The notes: generated by a model not told the origin, from the sequence alone. A DNA stretch of 64,000 nucleotides from Lates calcarifer (GCF_001640805.2 NC_066850.1:3135549-3199548); one strand, 5' to 3'. Counted from the stretch's first letter, positions 25,166-37,369 are shown. Translations and numbers: made by a program.

Positions 25166-26164
25166 AAGCAGCCTTAATGTGTGAGAAACAAACTACAGAT
25201 ATGTTTTAGAGAACAAATTGCTGCCATACTTTTACGATTCAGTTTTACCTGAAATGCAAAGGAACGTTCTATTTCTGCATCGAGGAAAAGAAACTTTCTT
25301 ACTATAGCAGAGATAATTTTTCCTCTTATTCTAGGTCATTCTCAACAGGTGGTCAAGAGAGACATAAAATCCCTCTCCTCTTATATCATCCATCCCTCGG
25401 CCTTGAGGTTCATCATGCTGTTCATCTTCTTCCTCCACTACCTCACATTTTTCTTCATTCCAGTCACAGTCACGTGTCCACAGCCCAAACATGCAGTCTG
25501 GGGTCAGTGTACAGACACAGACACATTTTCATTAACAAAGGATTGAATTAATTGAGATACTTTCGGCTGTTTACTTTATTTTTCTGTTCATTTTGTCTCC
25601 TCCTCTCTTCTGTGATGTTAATACTGAATGGAAATCTGATTTTAAACCCAAACAAACTGCTTGAGAGTGGGCCTTTTTTGAATGCCATTCCCTAGACCTC
25701 CCATTGCTGAGTGGGATGAGACACAGACAACACTTCTGACAACTAAAGCCAGTACGTGGGGGAAGGCCTGTAAATCTTTAGTCTAAATTTGGTTTCAGGC
25801 TTGTTTTCCTAAGTAATTTTTGTTTTTTAAAAAAAGTCTCTCTGACTCCTTCCTAATAATCTTTTCTTCCTCTTTTGCATTCATTACTGATTCTCCCACA
25901 AACAAATGTCTCCTCTCTGGCAGATTTGCGACTGTGATCCGGGGCGTAATCTTCGAACGGCTTTGTCAACATCACTGGCTGCCTATTCTGTTTATCGCTA
26001 CATTCCAGGAAGACAGGGAGCGAGGAAGAAGTGGGAACAGAGACGTAGGTGAGAGGGAAGGACAGACAGAACGGCGAATGAAAGGAAGAGAGAAGACTTG
26101 AAGAGGAAAAAGAGAAGTGGGGTAGAGCGACAGGGAAGGGAGGGAATCACTCAGTCGTTTCTGC

Positions 26165-26420
26165 AGAGGGGAAGAGGTATGAATATTCCAATTTTACCCT
26201 GCTCATTAGAGATGGCTGCCTCTTCCTTTGGGGGAAAGCTCTGCTTGTGTTTGTTTCCAGCCTGATTATTTGCATGATGTATTCCACAGTTTTATATTCA
26301 GTGATGGGAGAAAGATGACGTTCTGGCAGGCTGACAATGAGGCCTAAGGGGCGCTGAGGCAGGCACAGTCAGCTTTATTCAATGCAAAGATCAAAGGCCA
26401 CGCTTCTTTACCCCAAATTA
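26165..26420. promoter_or_regulatory. possible enhancer-like element with octamer and TCF/LEF motifs
   Basis: An octamer core ATTTGCAT lies at 26268-26275 and a full TCF/LEF-type site AGATCAAAGG at 26389-26398, within high-complexity noncoding sequence. These motifs are well known in developmental enhancers. That this interval is one is inference. Confidence 0.35.
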
Positions 26421-26740
26421 GTCACCATTTCACAGTCGCTAAAGCTCCTGTTTCCAACATCTCTACTTACTCGCACAGCTCCTAAACAAAGCTGTTTTCT
26501 AAAAGGCTGGGCACACTGAGTCCAGATCACTGCTTTGGCCTATAGCTAATCCTGAGTCTATACTGCCAAGAGACAGAGAAGCCGGTCTCTGTATTTCATC
26601 CTGGATGACGGAGAGGATGGTTGCAGCTGAACACACCAATCAGCTGCCAATCATGAACTGGCCTTCAAATACATCCCGTCAATCAAATCATCATCACGGT
26701 CACAAATAAGTTTCAAATGGGCAAGTCTGAGCTAGTGAAG

Positions 26741-26771
26741 ACTTTACTGATGATTTACATATCAGTAAAGT
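26741..26771. repeat. perfect 11-bp hairpin
   Basis: actttactgat (26741-26751) and atcagtaaagt (26761-26771) are exact reverse complements around a 9-nt loop. No terminator, tRNA or other RNA context is present. Confidence 0.8.
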
Positions 26772-27654
26772 TTCTGGGAAATATTTGTACTGTTGTCCAA
26801 TCAGGAGCAATGAACTACATAAACAGGAAGTCATTGTAGCATCACAACCTACATTAACAGAATTACATCTTTCATAAATGTAGAGATACATGGATAAACC
26901 CTGGACGTCTCGATGCTGGCCAGAAACTTAATTTTCTATGTAGCCACGTTGCTTTTGTTGTTTTCATATCTTCTCCAAAACACACTGGATTAATACAAAG
27001 TTTAAATACATCTTGTTGTGTAGACCTCTCTGTTCTGTCTGGTCTTTACCTTCAGCTTGTGTTGACACTGTGCTGACATCCTAACACCTTCACTGACAGA
27101 GACAGAGATATGAGGGCATGCTCTCCCTCCCTTTGCGACGCTCATTGCGGACGTCTCTGCTTCCTTGTGGGCACATTAAAGGAACGTGACGCAAAACATT
27201 TCCAGGAGCCACTTCTAGCACCGTTTCATCAACTCCACTGGATGCCTTTAATGTACTGCATAATGAAATGCAGCAACGAGCGTGCAACAGCTTCAATTTT
27301 AGATAAATACAAAATACAAAGTCACGCTGCACATTGCATCATGGTGAAGCAGATTGTGCCTGATTAGGCTTCACACATGAGTGTGATACCTTCTCAGCAT
27401 GACTTCCACCTTCCTTCGCCTACTCCACTCGCCACTCTCTCTTTTTTTTGCCTTTTTCTCTCTCCGCTCGGCTCCCTTCTCTCCGCCTCCCTCACTTTGC
27501 AGGAGAGGCTGCAGTCATATTAGCTCAGAGCAGTGGCTTGCAACTGAGACTGAGACTACCCCCCACTGCGGTGCATCAGCTATCTATAGATTTAGGCTGA
27601 TAGACAAACACTGTTTGTTTCTGAGAGGGAGACAGGTATGTATTTCTGCCCATA

Positions 27655-27668
27655 CCCCCCCCCCCCCC
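27655..27668 (+). repeat. 14-nt poly-C run
   Basis: Pure C run read directly from the sequence. Confidence 0.9.
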
Positions 27669-28347
27669 GCTAAACATGTATACATAATCGGATGTGGTTT
27701 AATTTTGAGGTTTGATGGCAATTTATAAGTGACAGGCTATGAACCAGGGGACACCAAGAGAGGAGAGAGGGCACGGCATAAAGAAGAACTGAAGGTTTAG
27801 AGTAGACAGAGGTGTGTAGGTAAGAAGGAGACTCAGAGGAGAAGAGATCAGGCAACACTGAGAGAGAAAGAGAAAATACAGAAACTGGATGACAAAAGGT
27901 GATATGGCTGGTGGTGAAATCAACATCACTAAATTATTAAGGGTATATGAACATTAAATATAAAAGAATCAAACTGAAACAATGAACTGTGTTCCAGTGT
28001 CATGTAGTACATGAGACCAAATGTTTCACACATGCAAAACTAAAACCTGACACTGTTTTTAGGTACAACTTGGAGGACAGAAGGGACCACTTGCTTCTGA
28101 GACCAGGTGTAGTGGTCTAAGATGCACACCATGTAACTGCAACACCCCCAGACTGGTCTTAACAGGGGACTTTCATAAATTAATCTTTTGGCTGAAAGTC
28201 AATAAGCAATTATAATGAATTTATATCTCATCAGAAAACAGCTTGCAATTACTTCTGGTTAACAACAACATGCTGAGACTAAATCTAATTCCATGTTTCA
28301 ACCTACTTCTCTGCTCCAGTGTTTGACACCCGAGACTGAAAAACATG

Positions 28348-29250
28348 TTGTGGCTTCAGAAAGTGATCAGAACCCTTCACTTTGCCTTGAGGATTTACTT
28401 TTAATTTGATTTTCTGTCTACACTCAGTAATCCTAATGGCAAATATTAACACCCTTTGCTGTGGGAGTCCATATTGTGGTCAGATACATCCCACAACTCT
28501 CCAGTCAGGACAAAAACCAAGCCATGGAACTCTCTGTAGACCTCCATGATAAAATTGTGGTGAGGCACAGATCAGGCCAAGGGTATAAACCCATTTTTAA
28601 AGCTTTGAGTGTTCTCAGGAGCACAGTGGCCTCAATAATTGTGAAATGGAAGAAGTCTGGAACCATCAGGACTGGCCTCTGGCCAAACTGAATAACCAGG
28701 TAAGAAGGGTCTCAATCAGGGAGGTGACCTAGAACCCAACAGTCACTCCAACAGAGCTTCAGAAGTCCTGTGCAGAGGTGGGAGAACCTGTCAGAAGGAC
28801 GACCATCTGAGTAAAAGGTTTATGAAGAACCAGAATATCTGGTTGAGGGCCCAAACTGAACCGTTGGGGCAGAACTCCAAACGCGCTGTCTGGTGTATCA
28901 CCTGGCAGGTATGTAGCCACCCTATGGTGAAGCACGGTGGTGGCAGCATCATGCTACAGTGGTACTGGTGCGTCAGCAGCAGGGACAGGGATGAATGCAA
29001 CCAAAACAACTCTGAAGTGGCTTCGGGACTAGTTTCTGACTGTCCTTGAGAGGCCCAGCTGAAACACGCTTCCCAACCAATCTGACAGAGCTTGAAGGGA
29101 TCTGCCAGGGAAGCATGGGATAAACTGCCCAAATCCAGGAACACAGAGTCTATAGAGAGTTACCCCAGAGACTTGCTGCCAAAGGAGTGTTAACAAAGTG
29201 CTGAATTAAGGGTCTGAATACTTTTGTAGATGATATATTTGAAATATTGC
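28348..29250 (+). mobile_element. Tc1/mariner-like element, internally deleted relic
   Basis: The left end 'ttgtggcttcagaaagtgat...aacccttcac' and the right end 'aagggtctgaatacttttgt' are typical termini of fish Tc1-like elements. The frame at 28524-28691 encodes the start of a transposase: MELSVDLHDKIVVRHRSGQG, then a helix-turn-helix part ending in the STVASIIVKWKK motif, and then a stop. Further transposase-derived DNA follows, such as 'ccctatggtgaagcacggtg', 'gaagtggcttcgggactag' and 'ctgacagagcttgaagggat'. Most of the catalytic (DDE) domain is missing or frameshifted. The relic is about 0.9 kb, against about 1.6 kb for a full element, so it cannot move itself. Confidence 0.9.
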
Positions 29251-29254
29251 AATG

Positions 29255-29361
29255 ACATTCATGGATCCCAGGTGATGTGCCACCAGCAGGTCAAATCTTT
29301 AATGTGTCTAAGACTGGTTCATGACCAAATAGCTGCAAAACTCAGCCTCAGTTCTACTTTC
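29255..29361 (+). mobile_element. dispersed repeat fragment next to the Tc1 relic
   Basis: The text 'gacattcatggatcccagg', 'gccaccagcaggtcaaatct' and 'catgaccaaatagctgcaaa' follows, in order, the percomorph repeat also seen at 58488-58790. It begins where the Tc1 relic ends, so the transposon probably inserted into an older copy. Confidence 0.6.
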
Positions 29362-29694
29362 TTATTACTTTACTGCAGCCTATGTGGGCTACTACAAGGA
29401 ACCTGAGCTTATGCTTTTCAGAACAGATTGTACATGTAGTTCAACTAGCTGATGATGCCTTTAGCTGCTTTTATGTGACTTGACCACTGCCTTTCAGGTC
29501 AAAGCCTCAACAGTCTCCAGACATTGTTTAGCAGCATTGCATGCAAAGCCCTTCCCCAAAAAGTTGTAAACAACTTAATTCCTCAAGTTCATGAGTGTGT
29601 GTGGTCGGGCGACAACCATCCTAGGCAATGATGTACATTAAGCGTATCTGACATGCAGCTGTCAGCCTGACTCTCCATTATCCCACACTGAGCA

Positions 29695-29726
29695 CTCCTC
29701 TCTCTCTCTGTGTGTGTGTGTGTGTG
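29695..29726 (+). repeat. (CT)n-(TG)n compound microsatellite
   Basis: CT units are followed directly by about nine TG units (29709-29726). Confidence 0.85.
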
Positions 29727-32700
29727 ATAGAGAGAGGTCTGGTGAACTCACCTGATCAAAGTCACTCATTCGTGTCTCTCCTTCAGTCTCTCTCTCCGAC
29801 CCTCTGTCACTTACACTCTTGGGAATCAGAAGGGGACACACACCTGCGGCTGTAGATGGCCTCACTAAACAGGCTATTAGGATGCATTCAGGGATGACAG
29901 GGATGGCTTGTAATGCCTCTATAATCACGCTGGCTGCGCTTAGATCGACAGATTGCCTGGGATGACTGCTTCTGCACCGCATTCAAATCCAAATCTTTAA
30001 ATTAGCAGTGTGACGTTTAATTAAAAATTTGAGGAATATTTGCCGATTTGAATGAGAATCTACATTTACTGAGACCATTCCCCCCCCGTCACTGTCAGCA
30101 TGACAGTGTTCAGCTCTAAAAAAATTGAGATGCACCTTAATTTTGACTGAGCACACCCTTTTGGCATTTCATTATTGGAAAAAAGAAACAGTTATCAGCT
30201 CAGTAAGATGCTGCATTAGCTGAGAATGACATGTACAAGACAGCGACGTCTCGATCTAGGGGGCTTCTGTAGAGTTTAACTGAGCAAGGCGGACGACATG
30301 CCTAAAGACTCTGAAGAGTTACAGCCATGAAACCGCAGAGCCCTCACAGTATCAAATCCAAAATTGAATTTTCTGCTCTGTCGCATGTTGCTTGTTGAGA
30401 TGGAGACAGGGTGAGTGGGGAAGGGAAGAGAGGGAAGGCGGGGGGGGTTCTTTGAATCTCTTAACCTTTACGGCTTGTTGCAGTATCAAGCCCTGCGGAC
30501 AAGATCGGACGCTGACACGTTTGTCGAGGGATGACAAATTAGCTGTCCTTCCAGATGCCTGATTGCCTGACCTTTATTCACTAAGTGGTGGTGGTGGTGA
30601 GAGGAGGGGGTGACAGCGGTAAATGGTGCCCGTGTCAATGAGGGGCCTGCACAGGAAATGCACATTTCACCCTGTCTGTTAGCAATTCGCGATGAGCATG
30701 ATGGAAGTACAATCAAGAGCCGAGCGTCTCGGCTTAGTTTCCACTACTTTTTGACCCCACATTCCGTAACATTGAACCTATAGTTAAACCAATTGTTGTT
30801 AGAAGAATTGTGTGCTGATTACCATGAGTCTGTACTGCATTTTAAGTCTCACAAAGTGTTTTAGAACATTTCCAAAAAACTGCTTGAAAACGGAAACCAG
30901 CAATTTTCCCTAATCTCTAAAATTAAACAGTGTTCTTTGTGTTGAAGTGCTGCATGGACTCTCCAGGAGCCATTGTTGCAAAAGTGCTCAAGGAAGACAT
31001 GAAAGCAGAAATTACTGCGTTAGGAAAACAAGACACTGAAAGAACTGGGGCTTCACATTGAAATTGGAATAAGAGAGTATGTAAGTAGACTTAAAAAAAA
31101 AGAAAAAACACAACAGTGCTAATTCGTCTTTGAACAACAGTGCTCTACAATATCTGCAAGTTTCAGAGATATGATGAGTAATATCCAGAGTTTGGTTTGA
31201 TCCAGCCTCTGCTGCAGCACATTTTGAGTTGCTGAACACCTTGTTGTATTAAACTCAGTCTGGTTGAGCCATCCGCTGAATGAATATGTGGTATTATTTG
31301 AAAAGTGTGCTCAATCAGTTGGCTAAAATGCAGTGGCAGGCCGAGCATTTCAGACCTGGTGTTTTGCCTGAATTAACCCACCTCTTAATACGTCCTTATG
31401 ATGTCGCGGGTATAGAGACCATCAACGATGGTACAGAAACACAGTATAAATGAACTTTGCACAGACAGACATGTCATGTAGCCAGAATAAATACCATTAC
31501 TGAATCAATGCTATAAAAACCCAATTAACACAACTCAGTAGGTCTCCAAACACAGCTGAGCCACACACAGCATATCCAGCAGAAGCATCAACATCAACTA
31601 AGACGTGAGCAAAAAACATCTCCTGTCCATTCAGCCCTAAAGCGAATTCAAACTTATGCGAGAAATGCGACTTTAAGTATTAGCCTCCATAGCGATAGAA
31701 AAGGACTTATTGTTGGAGCTGAGATGCACAGAAAACCTCTACAACAGAGGCACTGAGCTCTTCCTCCTCCTTTTGCCAGTGTGGGTAAAAAAAAAAAAAA
31801 CAGCTATTAAATCTAAACTAACATGTTTTAGCTTGCGCTAGTAGCTATAGACGTGGTATGCTAGCTCTGACCTGTGCGCTCTCTGACCGTCCAATCAAAT
31901 GACAGAAAGTAACTTTTTCTGATTACAGTGATAAATCTACAGTTATTACACGGTATATGTGTTGAAATAACTACATTAATTTATTAACCACTGCAATACC
32001 AATAACACATACACTCCCCTCCACCCACACACACACACAAAGCACACGCCACCTTTTAACTCGATCACACTGAGCATGCTCACTCATCCAATATGTCGAT
32101 GTCATCTCTGCGTCTGATGGCCGTGACTGACATGAATGCTCTCCAGGCGCAGCTGAGCATGACGTTAGCTACCAAAACATCTGCTCGCAGACACACACAC
32201 CACACTCTGAGCTACACACACACAAACGCACAGGAAGTTATTAACAAGACACACAGCTTTCCCGCAGGTTTGACATCATTAATTCACAAGTTGCAGTTAA
32301 ATTATAATTTCTATGAATTTCTTGGAGACACGTTTTTGTGTTGATTTTATTTTGTTTTTCATCTGATTCTTTTTATATTTCAACCAGTTGCTACTTAGCT
32401 GCATGAGGGAGGCTGCTGATCATGAGAGCATCAGATCTGTTTGAGATTTATTCATGTATTTATTTTAATGACCGTGTGAACAGGGGAAAAAAATCTCTGT
32501 GTTGATGCTTGAGAGAAGATGGACAGCTGCAGTGGAGGTGTTTGGTGGAGAGACACTGAGGTGTTAGTCTACATAATTATTTGACAGTTTGCTTCAACAC
32601 ATTAAATAATCTTAATTAGGTAACTGCTGCGAATAAAAAGTGATGAGAGCACAGAAGAATGTTACTAAATGTCATGAAGAGTCACCAAAACAACCCCATT

Positions 32701-33018
32701 TATTAATCTTATCCAGGAAAACGACACACTTTGAATTCTAATGAACTATTCAGGCAAACAGCATTAAAGAGTCTTAATATCTAGAATTTAATATTTATCA
32801 TATCAGTCTGTCAACACCATGTATCTTTTGGTGAAATCTAATCATCGACCTGGATTTTGGCATGTCTAAATATCTCACTCAATACCGTATTGTGTTGTAA
32901 ATAAAGTGGCATGTTTTAAAAAAATGTGTGTTGTCAGCTAGCTGCAGCATTCAAAGTGTTGTGTGAGATAAATGAAGTTTTAATTTGTTCCTTGCTTTCT
33001 CCATTACCCTTCTGGTGC
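29727..33018. other. noncoding; no supported gene
   Basis: No gene with splice support. The enhancer-like interval 30480-30740 lies here, with short (GGT)n at 30586-30599, A runs near 31788-31800, and short CA runs near 32026-32039. Confidence 0.4.
30480..30740. promoter_or_regulatory. possible enhancer-like element
   Basis: High-complexity noncoding stretch with a perfect 7-bp hairpin, agccgag cgt ctcggct (30718-30734), and AATTAGC/TTAGCAATT cores. The classification rests on texture only. Confidence 0.25.
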
Positions 33019-33042
33019 TTTTTTTTTTTTTTTTTTTTTTTT
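33019..33042 (+). repeat. 24-nt poly-T run
   Basis: Pure T run. It could be the reverse-strand poly-A tail of a retrocopy, but nothing recognisable lies on either side. Confidence 0.9.
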
Positions 33043-34374
33043 GGAAATACGTGAGTAATTTACAGCTAATTCTCAGGACCGGTAAAATAGAGCCTTACAG
33101 AAAATTCTTCATAGATTAAGTATTACTCAAACTTTCTGAAAAAAAGACTATGATGTTCCCCGTCTTTTGATTTTTAGGGAGCATTTTTTCCGACAAAAAT
33201 GAAGCTGTTAAAATAATGAACTTGCTAACATCTCAAACCTACATGAAAACCTAAAACCACTTAACTGATGTCCAGCTGAGATATCATTTTTTAATCATTC
33301 TGTCTTGTTTCAATTATTTAACGCTTTAGAGTTTTTGCACTTCTCTTTCTGACTGTTTTCATTTGACAAGATCATGTATATCTATTAAAGCAGTTCAAAT
33401 GTAAACACAGATCACATCCATACAGTGTAATTATCTGGGACCAGACCTCCCAAGTCTATAATGTCACTGTGTAAACAAACCTTAAAGATAAAGGATCAGA
33501 GACCAGTGATAGACACAGTATTTAAGTACAGAAATGGCCCAGGTATAATCAATAAATTGATCCAAATATATCACAGGAGTCATGACCAGAGAGGAACAAC
33601 TTTTGATAAGTTATATTTTTAAGGAAAAGACTCACAAACATTCCCTTACCTTCTATTTATTTTCTTGTAACATGCTAATCCTGGAAATCTATTATACGTT
33701 AATCTTATATATTAATTTTAGTCTTACATTGACATTGCTAAAACAAAATGTTTTGGATTAGTTATACAAGCAAATGCATGAAGTGTCAAGATCTACATGG
33801 AAAAAGAAATGGTGAATAAGTACACACATACAGCAGCTGAATGGCTGACTGGTCCTGGCATCAGGAGATATTCAGTTTCGAATGAAATATTTGACAAAAA
33901 CATAAGAGACTTGTATGTCTAAATGTAATTTCAGTATTCAGTGAGCATGAATACCTTGTAAAGTTTGTAGGTTGGCACACAATCCAATCTGCCATGCAGC
34001 ACTTGTTTCAATTAAAATATCATGTCGAGCCAAACACTTGTTGGAGAAGATGTTTTTTGCCGCCGCCTCCTCTTTTTTGGAGAAATAAGAAAAGAAAATC
34101 AGTTAAAAGGTGAAATTCTGATGAAAAATTCAGGTCTGAATGAATCGCAGGGATCCCAAAAACAAAAGTGGCTCTCGAGTTGTAAGTACGGGGTTATATT
34201 TGCCTGTGAGCAAGAACACATTAAGCTGTCAAATTCTCCCATCCCAACATAAGGTGGAGCAGATAGGGACTATCCTTAACCTTGACTTTTCCCTGTCCTT
34301 TGCTTGTATAAGTCTAAAGGTTTCACTGCGTGTTCCCACGCTGCATGTTAAGCAGTTCCATCCAGAGTAAACTT
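33043..34374. other. noncoding, no feature seen
   Basis: AT-rich unique-looking sequence with short unsupported frames only. Confidence 0.4.
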
Positions 34375-34830
34375 TACCCAAGTGCGTCTTCTCCTACCTA
34401 ATTGAGTTAGAGGATGCCGTCTCCTTTGAGAACAGGACATTAAGCTTCCCTCTCAGGGAATGGCAGGGAAAGTAAATCACTTTTAATTAGAATAAACCTT
34501 AAGATTAGATCTGGCCTTTCCCTCCCAGTCATTTGCATCACTCCTCTCAATACGATCCAGGCGCTGGTGGCTGATAAGTGGGATTTGGTGATGAAAGAAG
34601 AGGAGGGAGAGCCAAAAGTGCTCAACAGGTGGTATGAAAATGCCTGAGGCTGATTACAATTATTTATTCATTTGTGGGGATGGACTTAATTGGGTGCATT
34701 TAATTTTACACAAATAGAACAAACTCGTATCTAGAGGTAAATGGCAGGGAAGGAGCCAATTGCAGATTTGCCTTATTAATGAAATAAAATGCCTTGTTAT
34801 TGATGAAAATTAACTTGAGATATCCGTTTG
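34375..34830. promoter_or_regulatory. possible enhancer-like element with octamer and homeodomain cores
   Basis: High-complexity noncoding stretch with an octamer core ATTTGCAT (34531-34538) and many TAAT/ATTA cores, for example at 34482-34489 and 34650-34720. This density is typical of deeply conserved fish enhancers. It is a candidate only, because conservation cannot be checked here. Confidence 0.35.
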
Positions 34831-34885
34831 TTTTTGTTGTATTTAGGGGTTTTCACGTGGAAATTGATACATAATCCAAATAAAT

Positions 34886-35035
34886 CCAAAATATTCAATG
34901 ACAATGATATAACAGAGAAATATTCACATTTCAGAGGCTGTAGAAATCAAATATTTAGCATTTTTGCTTAAAAATGACTTGAATGATTAAGTCCTGCAGT
35001 CAGTTAATCAATAGACAAATGGTTTGAGTTCAGAT
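34886..35035 (+). mobile_element. MITE-like element, 'ggggctgcaac' family, copy 3 (right half)
   Basis: The text 'ccaaaatattcaatgacaat', 'gaaatattcacatttcagag', 'tttagcatttttgcttaaaa' and 'atgacttgaatgattaagtc' matches the right half of the family in order. The terminal 'gtttgagttcag' is a decayed form of its right end. The left half is missing. Confidence 0.6.
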
Positions 35036-35949
35036 TTTTACTATATATATAATGCATAGAAAAATGTTTAAAGACTGTGAACTTTTCAAAATCTCTCGTA
35101 TACTGGACCGTTATTGGTTTCCAGTCCAGTTGTAAAAAGTGTTTTATGAGCAGAAAGTGCATTTTTCTTTGCATTTAATTTTCCTGGGCAGTAAACTACA
35201 AAGACTCCCACACACCGCACATCATGGACTACCTCAGTCTCTGAACCTCCATCACTCTCCCAACACAAACGAGCCCCGCCTCCTCCCTTTTCTTAATTAA
35301 ATGAAAAAAGCCACTCCAGTTATTTTTAGTTGAGAATGTTCCCTCCGTGACTTTATGTATTTGATCTTCAGGAACATCTCAAATGGGCTCTGAGGTTTGG
35401 TGTCTGTAAATGACAGTTGGCAGCTGCAGAGATTTAACCTGCCACCTTACCTGTTATGGGATGGAGTCTCTAACTATGAGTCTGAACAGAAAGGGAGGAA
35501 TGAGTGCGGAGCAAGGCAGGGACACGAAGAGAGAGAGGAAGGACGGATGAGGCGACACGCACCGAGCCGTACAGAACAGAGTCGGTGGCTGAACCCCCCG
35601 CTGAGGGAGATGTGAGGGGACGTGTCCCAATCTCCTCTCATTCAGAGGTGACAGTCCATCTGTCACCGCCGTGGAAGTCCGCAGGGGGATCAATGTCTGC
35701 TGAGGTGGCCAAACCAAAAGCTATCTGCATCCCCATTAGCATTCCTCCGCGGTGGGGCCCGGGCCGTCTACCGCATCGGCCTCCAAGCGCAACCGGCAGC
35801 ACAGGTGCCACGTCGATAGATTGATAAGACAAGCCAGACGTAGCCCTGGAAAGCCCCGCGACTGGACAAGTGATTTAACCCCCTCTGGGATAAACTTTTC
35901 AGATCTCACACAGGCAGCAGGCGAGCACTTCCATACATGCATAACACAT

Positions 35950-35984
<35 letters not shown>

Positions 35985-36355
35985 AGTAAGGCACACACAC
36001 GTATGCGCCCACACTGAGAGCAGATATGGACATCTTACAAGGATGAATGGCCGGCCCGCGAAGGACGGCAGGACAGCATAATAAAAGCCAGACGAGGCAT
36101 TAATCCTCCTTGTGGGGTTCGCTGATGTTTGCAGCATTATGGCAGGCCACTAACATTTTTCACACCTCCGCCGTGTGAGAGGGGCCTGGAATTAGAGGGC
36201 CACCAGTAAGTGTAATGCTAAATCACAACTAGTGTGTGCACTTGGCGTGTTGTGTCATCATTATAATACAGTTGGTCTAGCAGGTAGGTGGTGGTGGTGG
36301 TGTTTGCTTGAATGCAACACAGGCGATTTTTTTTTTAACGTGACATGCAACCCAT
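35036..36355. other. noncoding; GC-richer stretch with (CA)n
   Basis: The part at 35490-35900 is purine-rich and then GC-rich, giving overlapping frames on both strands without support. A (CA)n run lies at 35953-35982. A minus-strand segment (35481-35451) has good splice borders but reads into a stop codon. Confidence 0.4.
35953..35982 (+). repeat. (CA)n microsatellite
   Basis: About fifteen CA units, read directly from the sequence. Confidence 0.9.
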
Positions 36356-36703
36356 TTGTGATTCCCAACCAGGGCTACTTGTATCTCAGGGGATACACCT
36401 CTGCAGTTGCTTGGGGTAATGCGTGGAAAGATTATGGACTAGCTCAGCTAATTTGAAAGAATAGAAATTGTAATTTGAATAGAATTAATATGCTCATATT
36501 GAGTCAAGTATAACACCTGAGTGCATGAAAACTAGTTAGCAAGGAGAGACGGTTTAGCATAGCTAAGAGTAATGAATAAATAGTTAAAGCAGTTAAAAAA
36601 AATGGGGAAAATAGATGGCTAAAAGTAAATGATTAATGGTTGTTGTAATTGTTATCTAAAAGTAAACAGATAAACAAGTTCACAATAAGGCTGGGAAACA
36701 CTG
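36356..36703 (-). mobile_element. hAT-like MITE carrying a minisatellite, copy 1
   Basis: The left end ttgtgattcccaaccagg and the right end ggctgggaaacactgg are inverted relatives of the form CAGTGNTTCCCAACC, typical of hAT-type ends. The interior has degenerate units of the type 'agctaaaagtaatgaataaa' (about 36555-36675). This is the reverse complement of the array in the element at 47356-47789, so the two copies lie in opposite orientation. Its right end sits within two bases of the next element. No coding capacity. Confidence 0.65.
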
Positions 36704-36704
36704 G

Positions 36705-37225
36705 TTTAAAGAGATAATCAACACATCTCTCATAACTGTTCATTAAATATAAAGCTACAGTCAGGAGACAGTTAGCTTAGCTTAGCTTAGCATAAAGACT
36801 CAAAACAGGGGGAAACAGCTAGCCTAGCTTTGTCAAAGGGTAACAGAACCTGCCTGCCAGCACTTCTATAGCTAACTAATTAGCATGTTATATCTCACTT
36901 GTTTAATCTGTATGCAACTTATCCTAGCCAAGAAATTGTTCTAGCCTACCTTCCAGTCCAACACAAATAATAGCACATAACCTGCCATAAAAGTGTGAAC
37001 TGTTGCTTTTTACTGTTTTGTTTTTGTACAGATTAAACAAATGTTATATAATATGTTAAATAGTTAGCTTTAAGGGTGCTAGTAGGTGGAGGCTAGCTAA
37101 TTCCCTCTGTTTCCAGTCTCTATGCTAAGCTAAGCTAACCATCACCTGACTGTAGCTTCATATTTAGTGAGCAGTCGTGAGTGGTATCATTCTTCTCATC
37201 TAACTCGTCTGAATTATTCCTTTAA
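36705..37225 (+). mobile_element. MITE-like foldback element, 'aaggaatagtt' family, copy 2
   Basis: Two arms of roughly 200 bp are inverted relatives. The left arm has 'aagctacagtcaggagacag', 'ttagcttagcataaagact' and 'gggggaaacagctagcc'. The right arm has 'ccagtctctatgctaagc', 'ctgactgtagcttcatattt' and the end 'gaattattcctttaa'. The whole can fold on itself. The outermost left end is shortened. This is the best preserved of the three family copies and matches a highly abundant percomorph repeat from memory. Confidence 0.8.
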
Positions 37226-37347
37226 GTGTGTATTTATGACCATAAAGTTATGACTAGCCTTTTCTACAGTTTTAAAACAAACAAACATCCAATGATGGTG
37301 ATTATTGAAGACAAGAAGAGTAGATAAAAACTAAATTTTGTAACTTC

Positions 37348-37369
37348 TTTTTTTCTTTAAAGAAAAAAA
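37348..37369. repeat. perfect 22-bp palindrome
   Basis: Seven T, then ctttaaag, then seven A form a self-complementary block with no loop. Confidence 0.8.

Larger units (their letters stand above)
25166..28347. other. noncoding with possible regulatory stretch
   Basis: No supported gene. It contains the enhancer-like interval 26165-26420, a hairpin at 26741-26771 and a 14-nt C run at 27655-27668. The purine-rich tract 26005-26160 produces a spurious plus-strand frame. Confidence 0.4.

Noticed and set aside
29753..29840. Minus-strand segment ending in a GATCAG/gtgagt donor
   Set aside because: The donor is strong, but the acceptor is weak, the phase does not fit the three-exon gene, and the coding text overlaps a CT-rich tract.
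35451..35481. 31-bp minus-strand segment with strong acceptor and donor, considered as exon 4
   Set aside because: In the phase required by exon 3 it reads nine codons and then a stop just before the donor. The strong pyrimidine tract is explained by a purine-rich plus strand.
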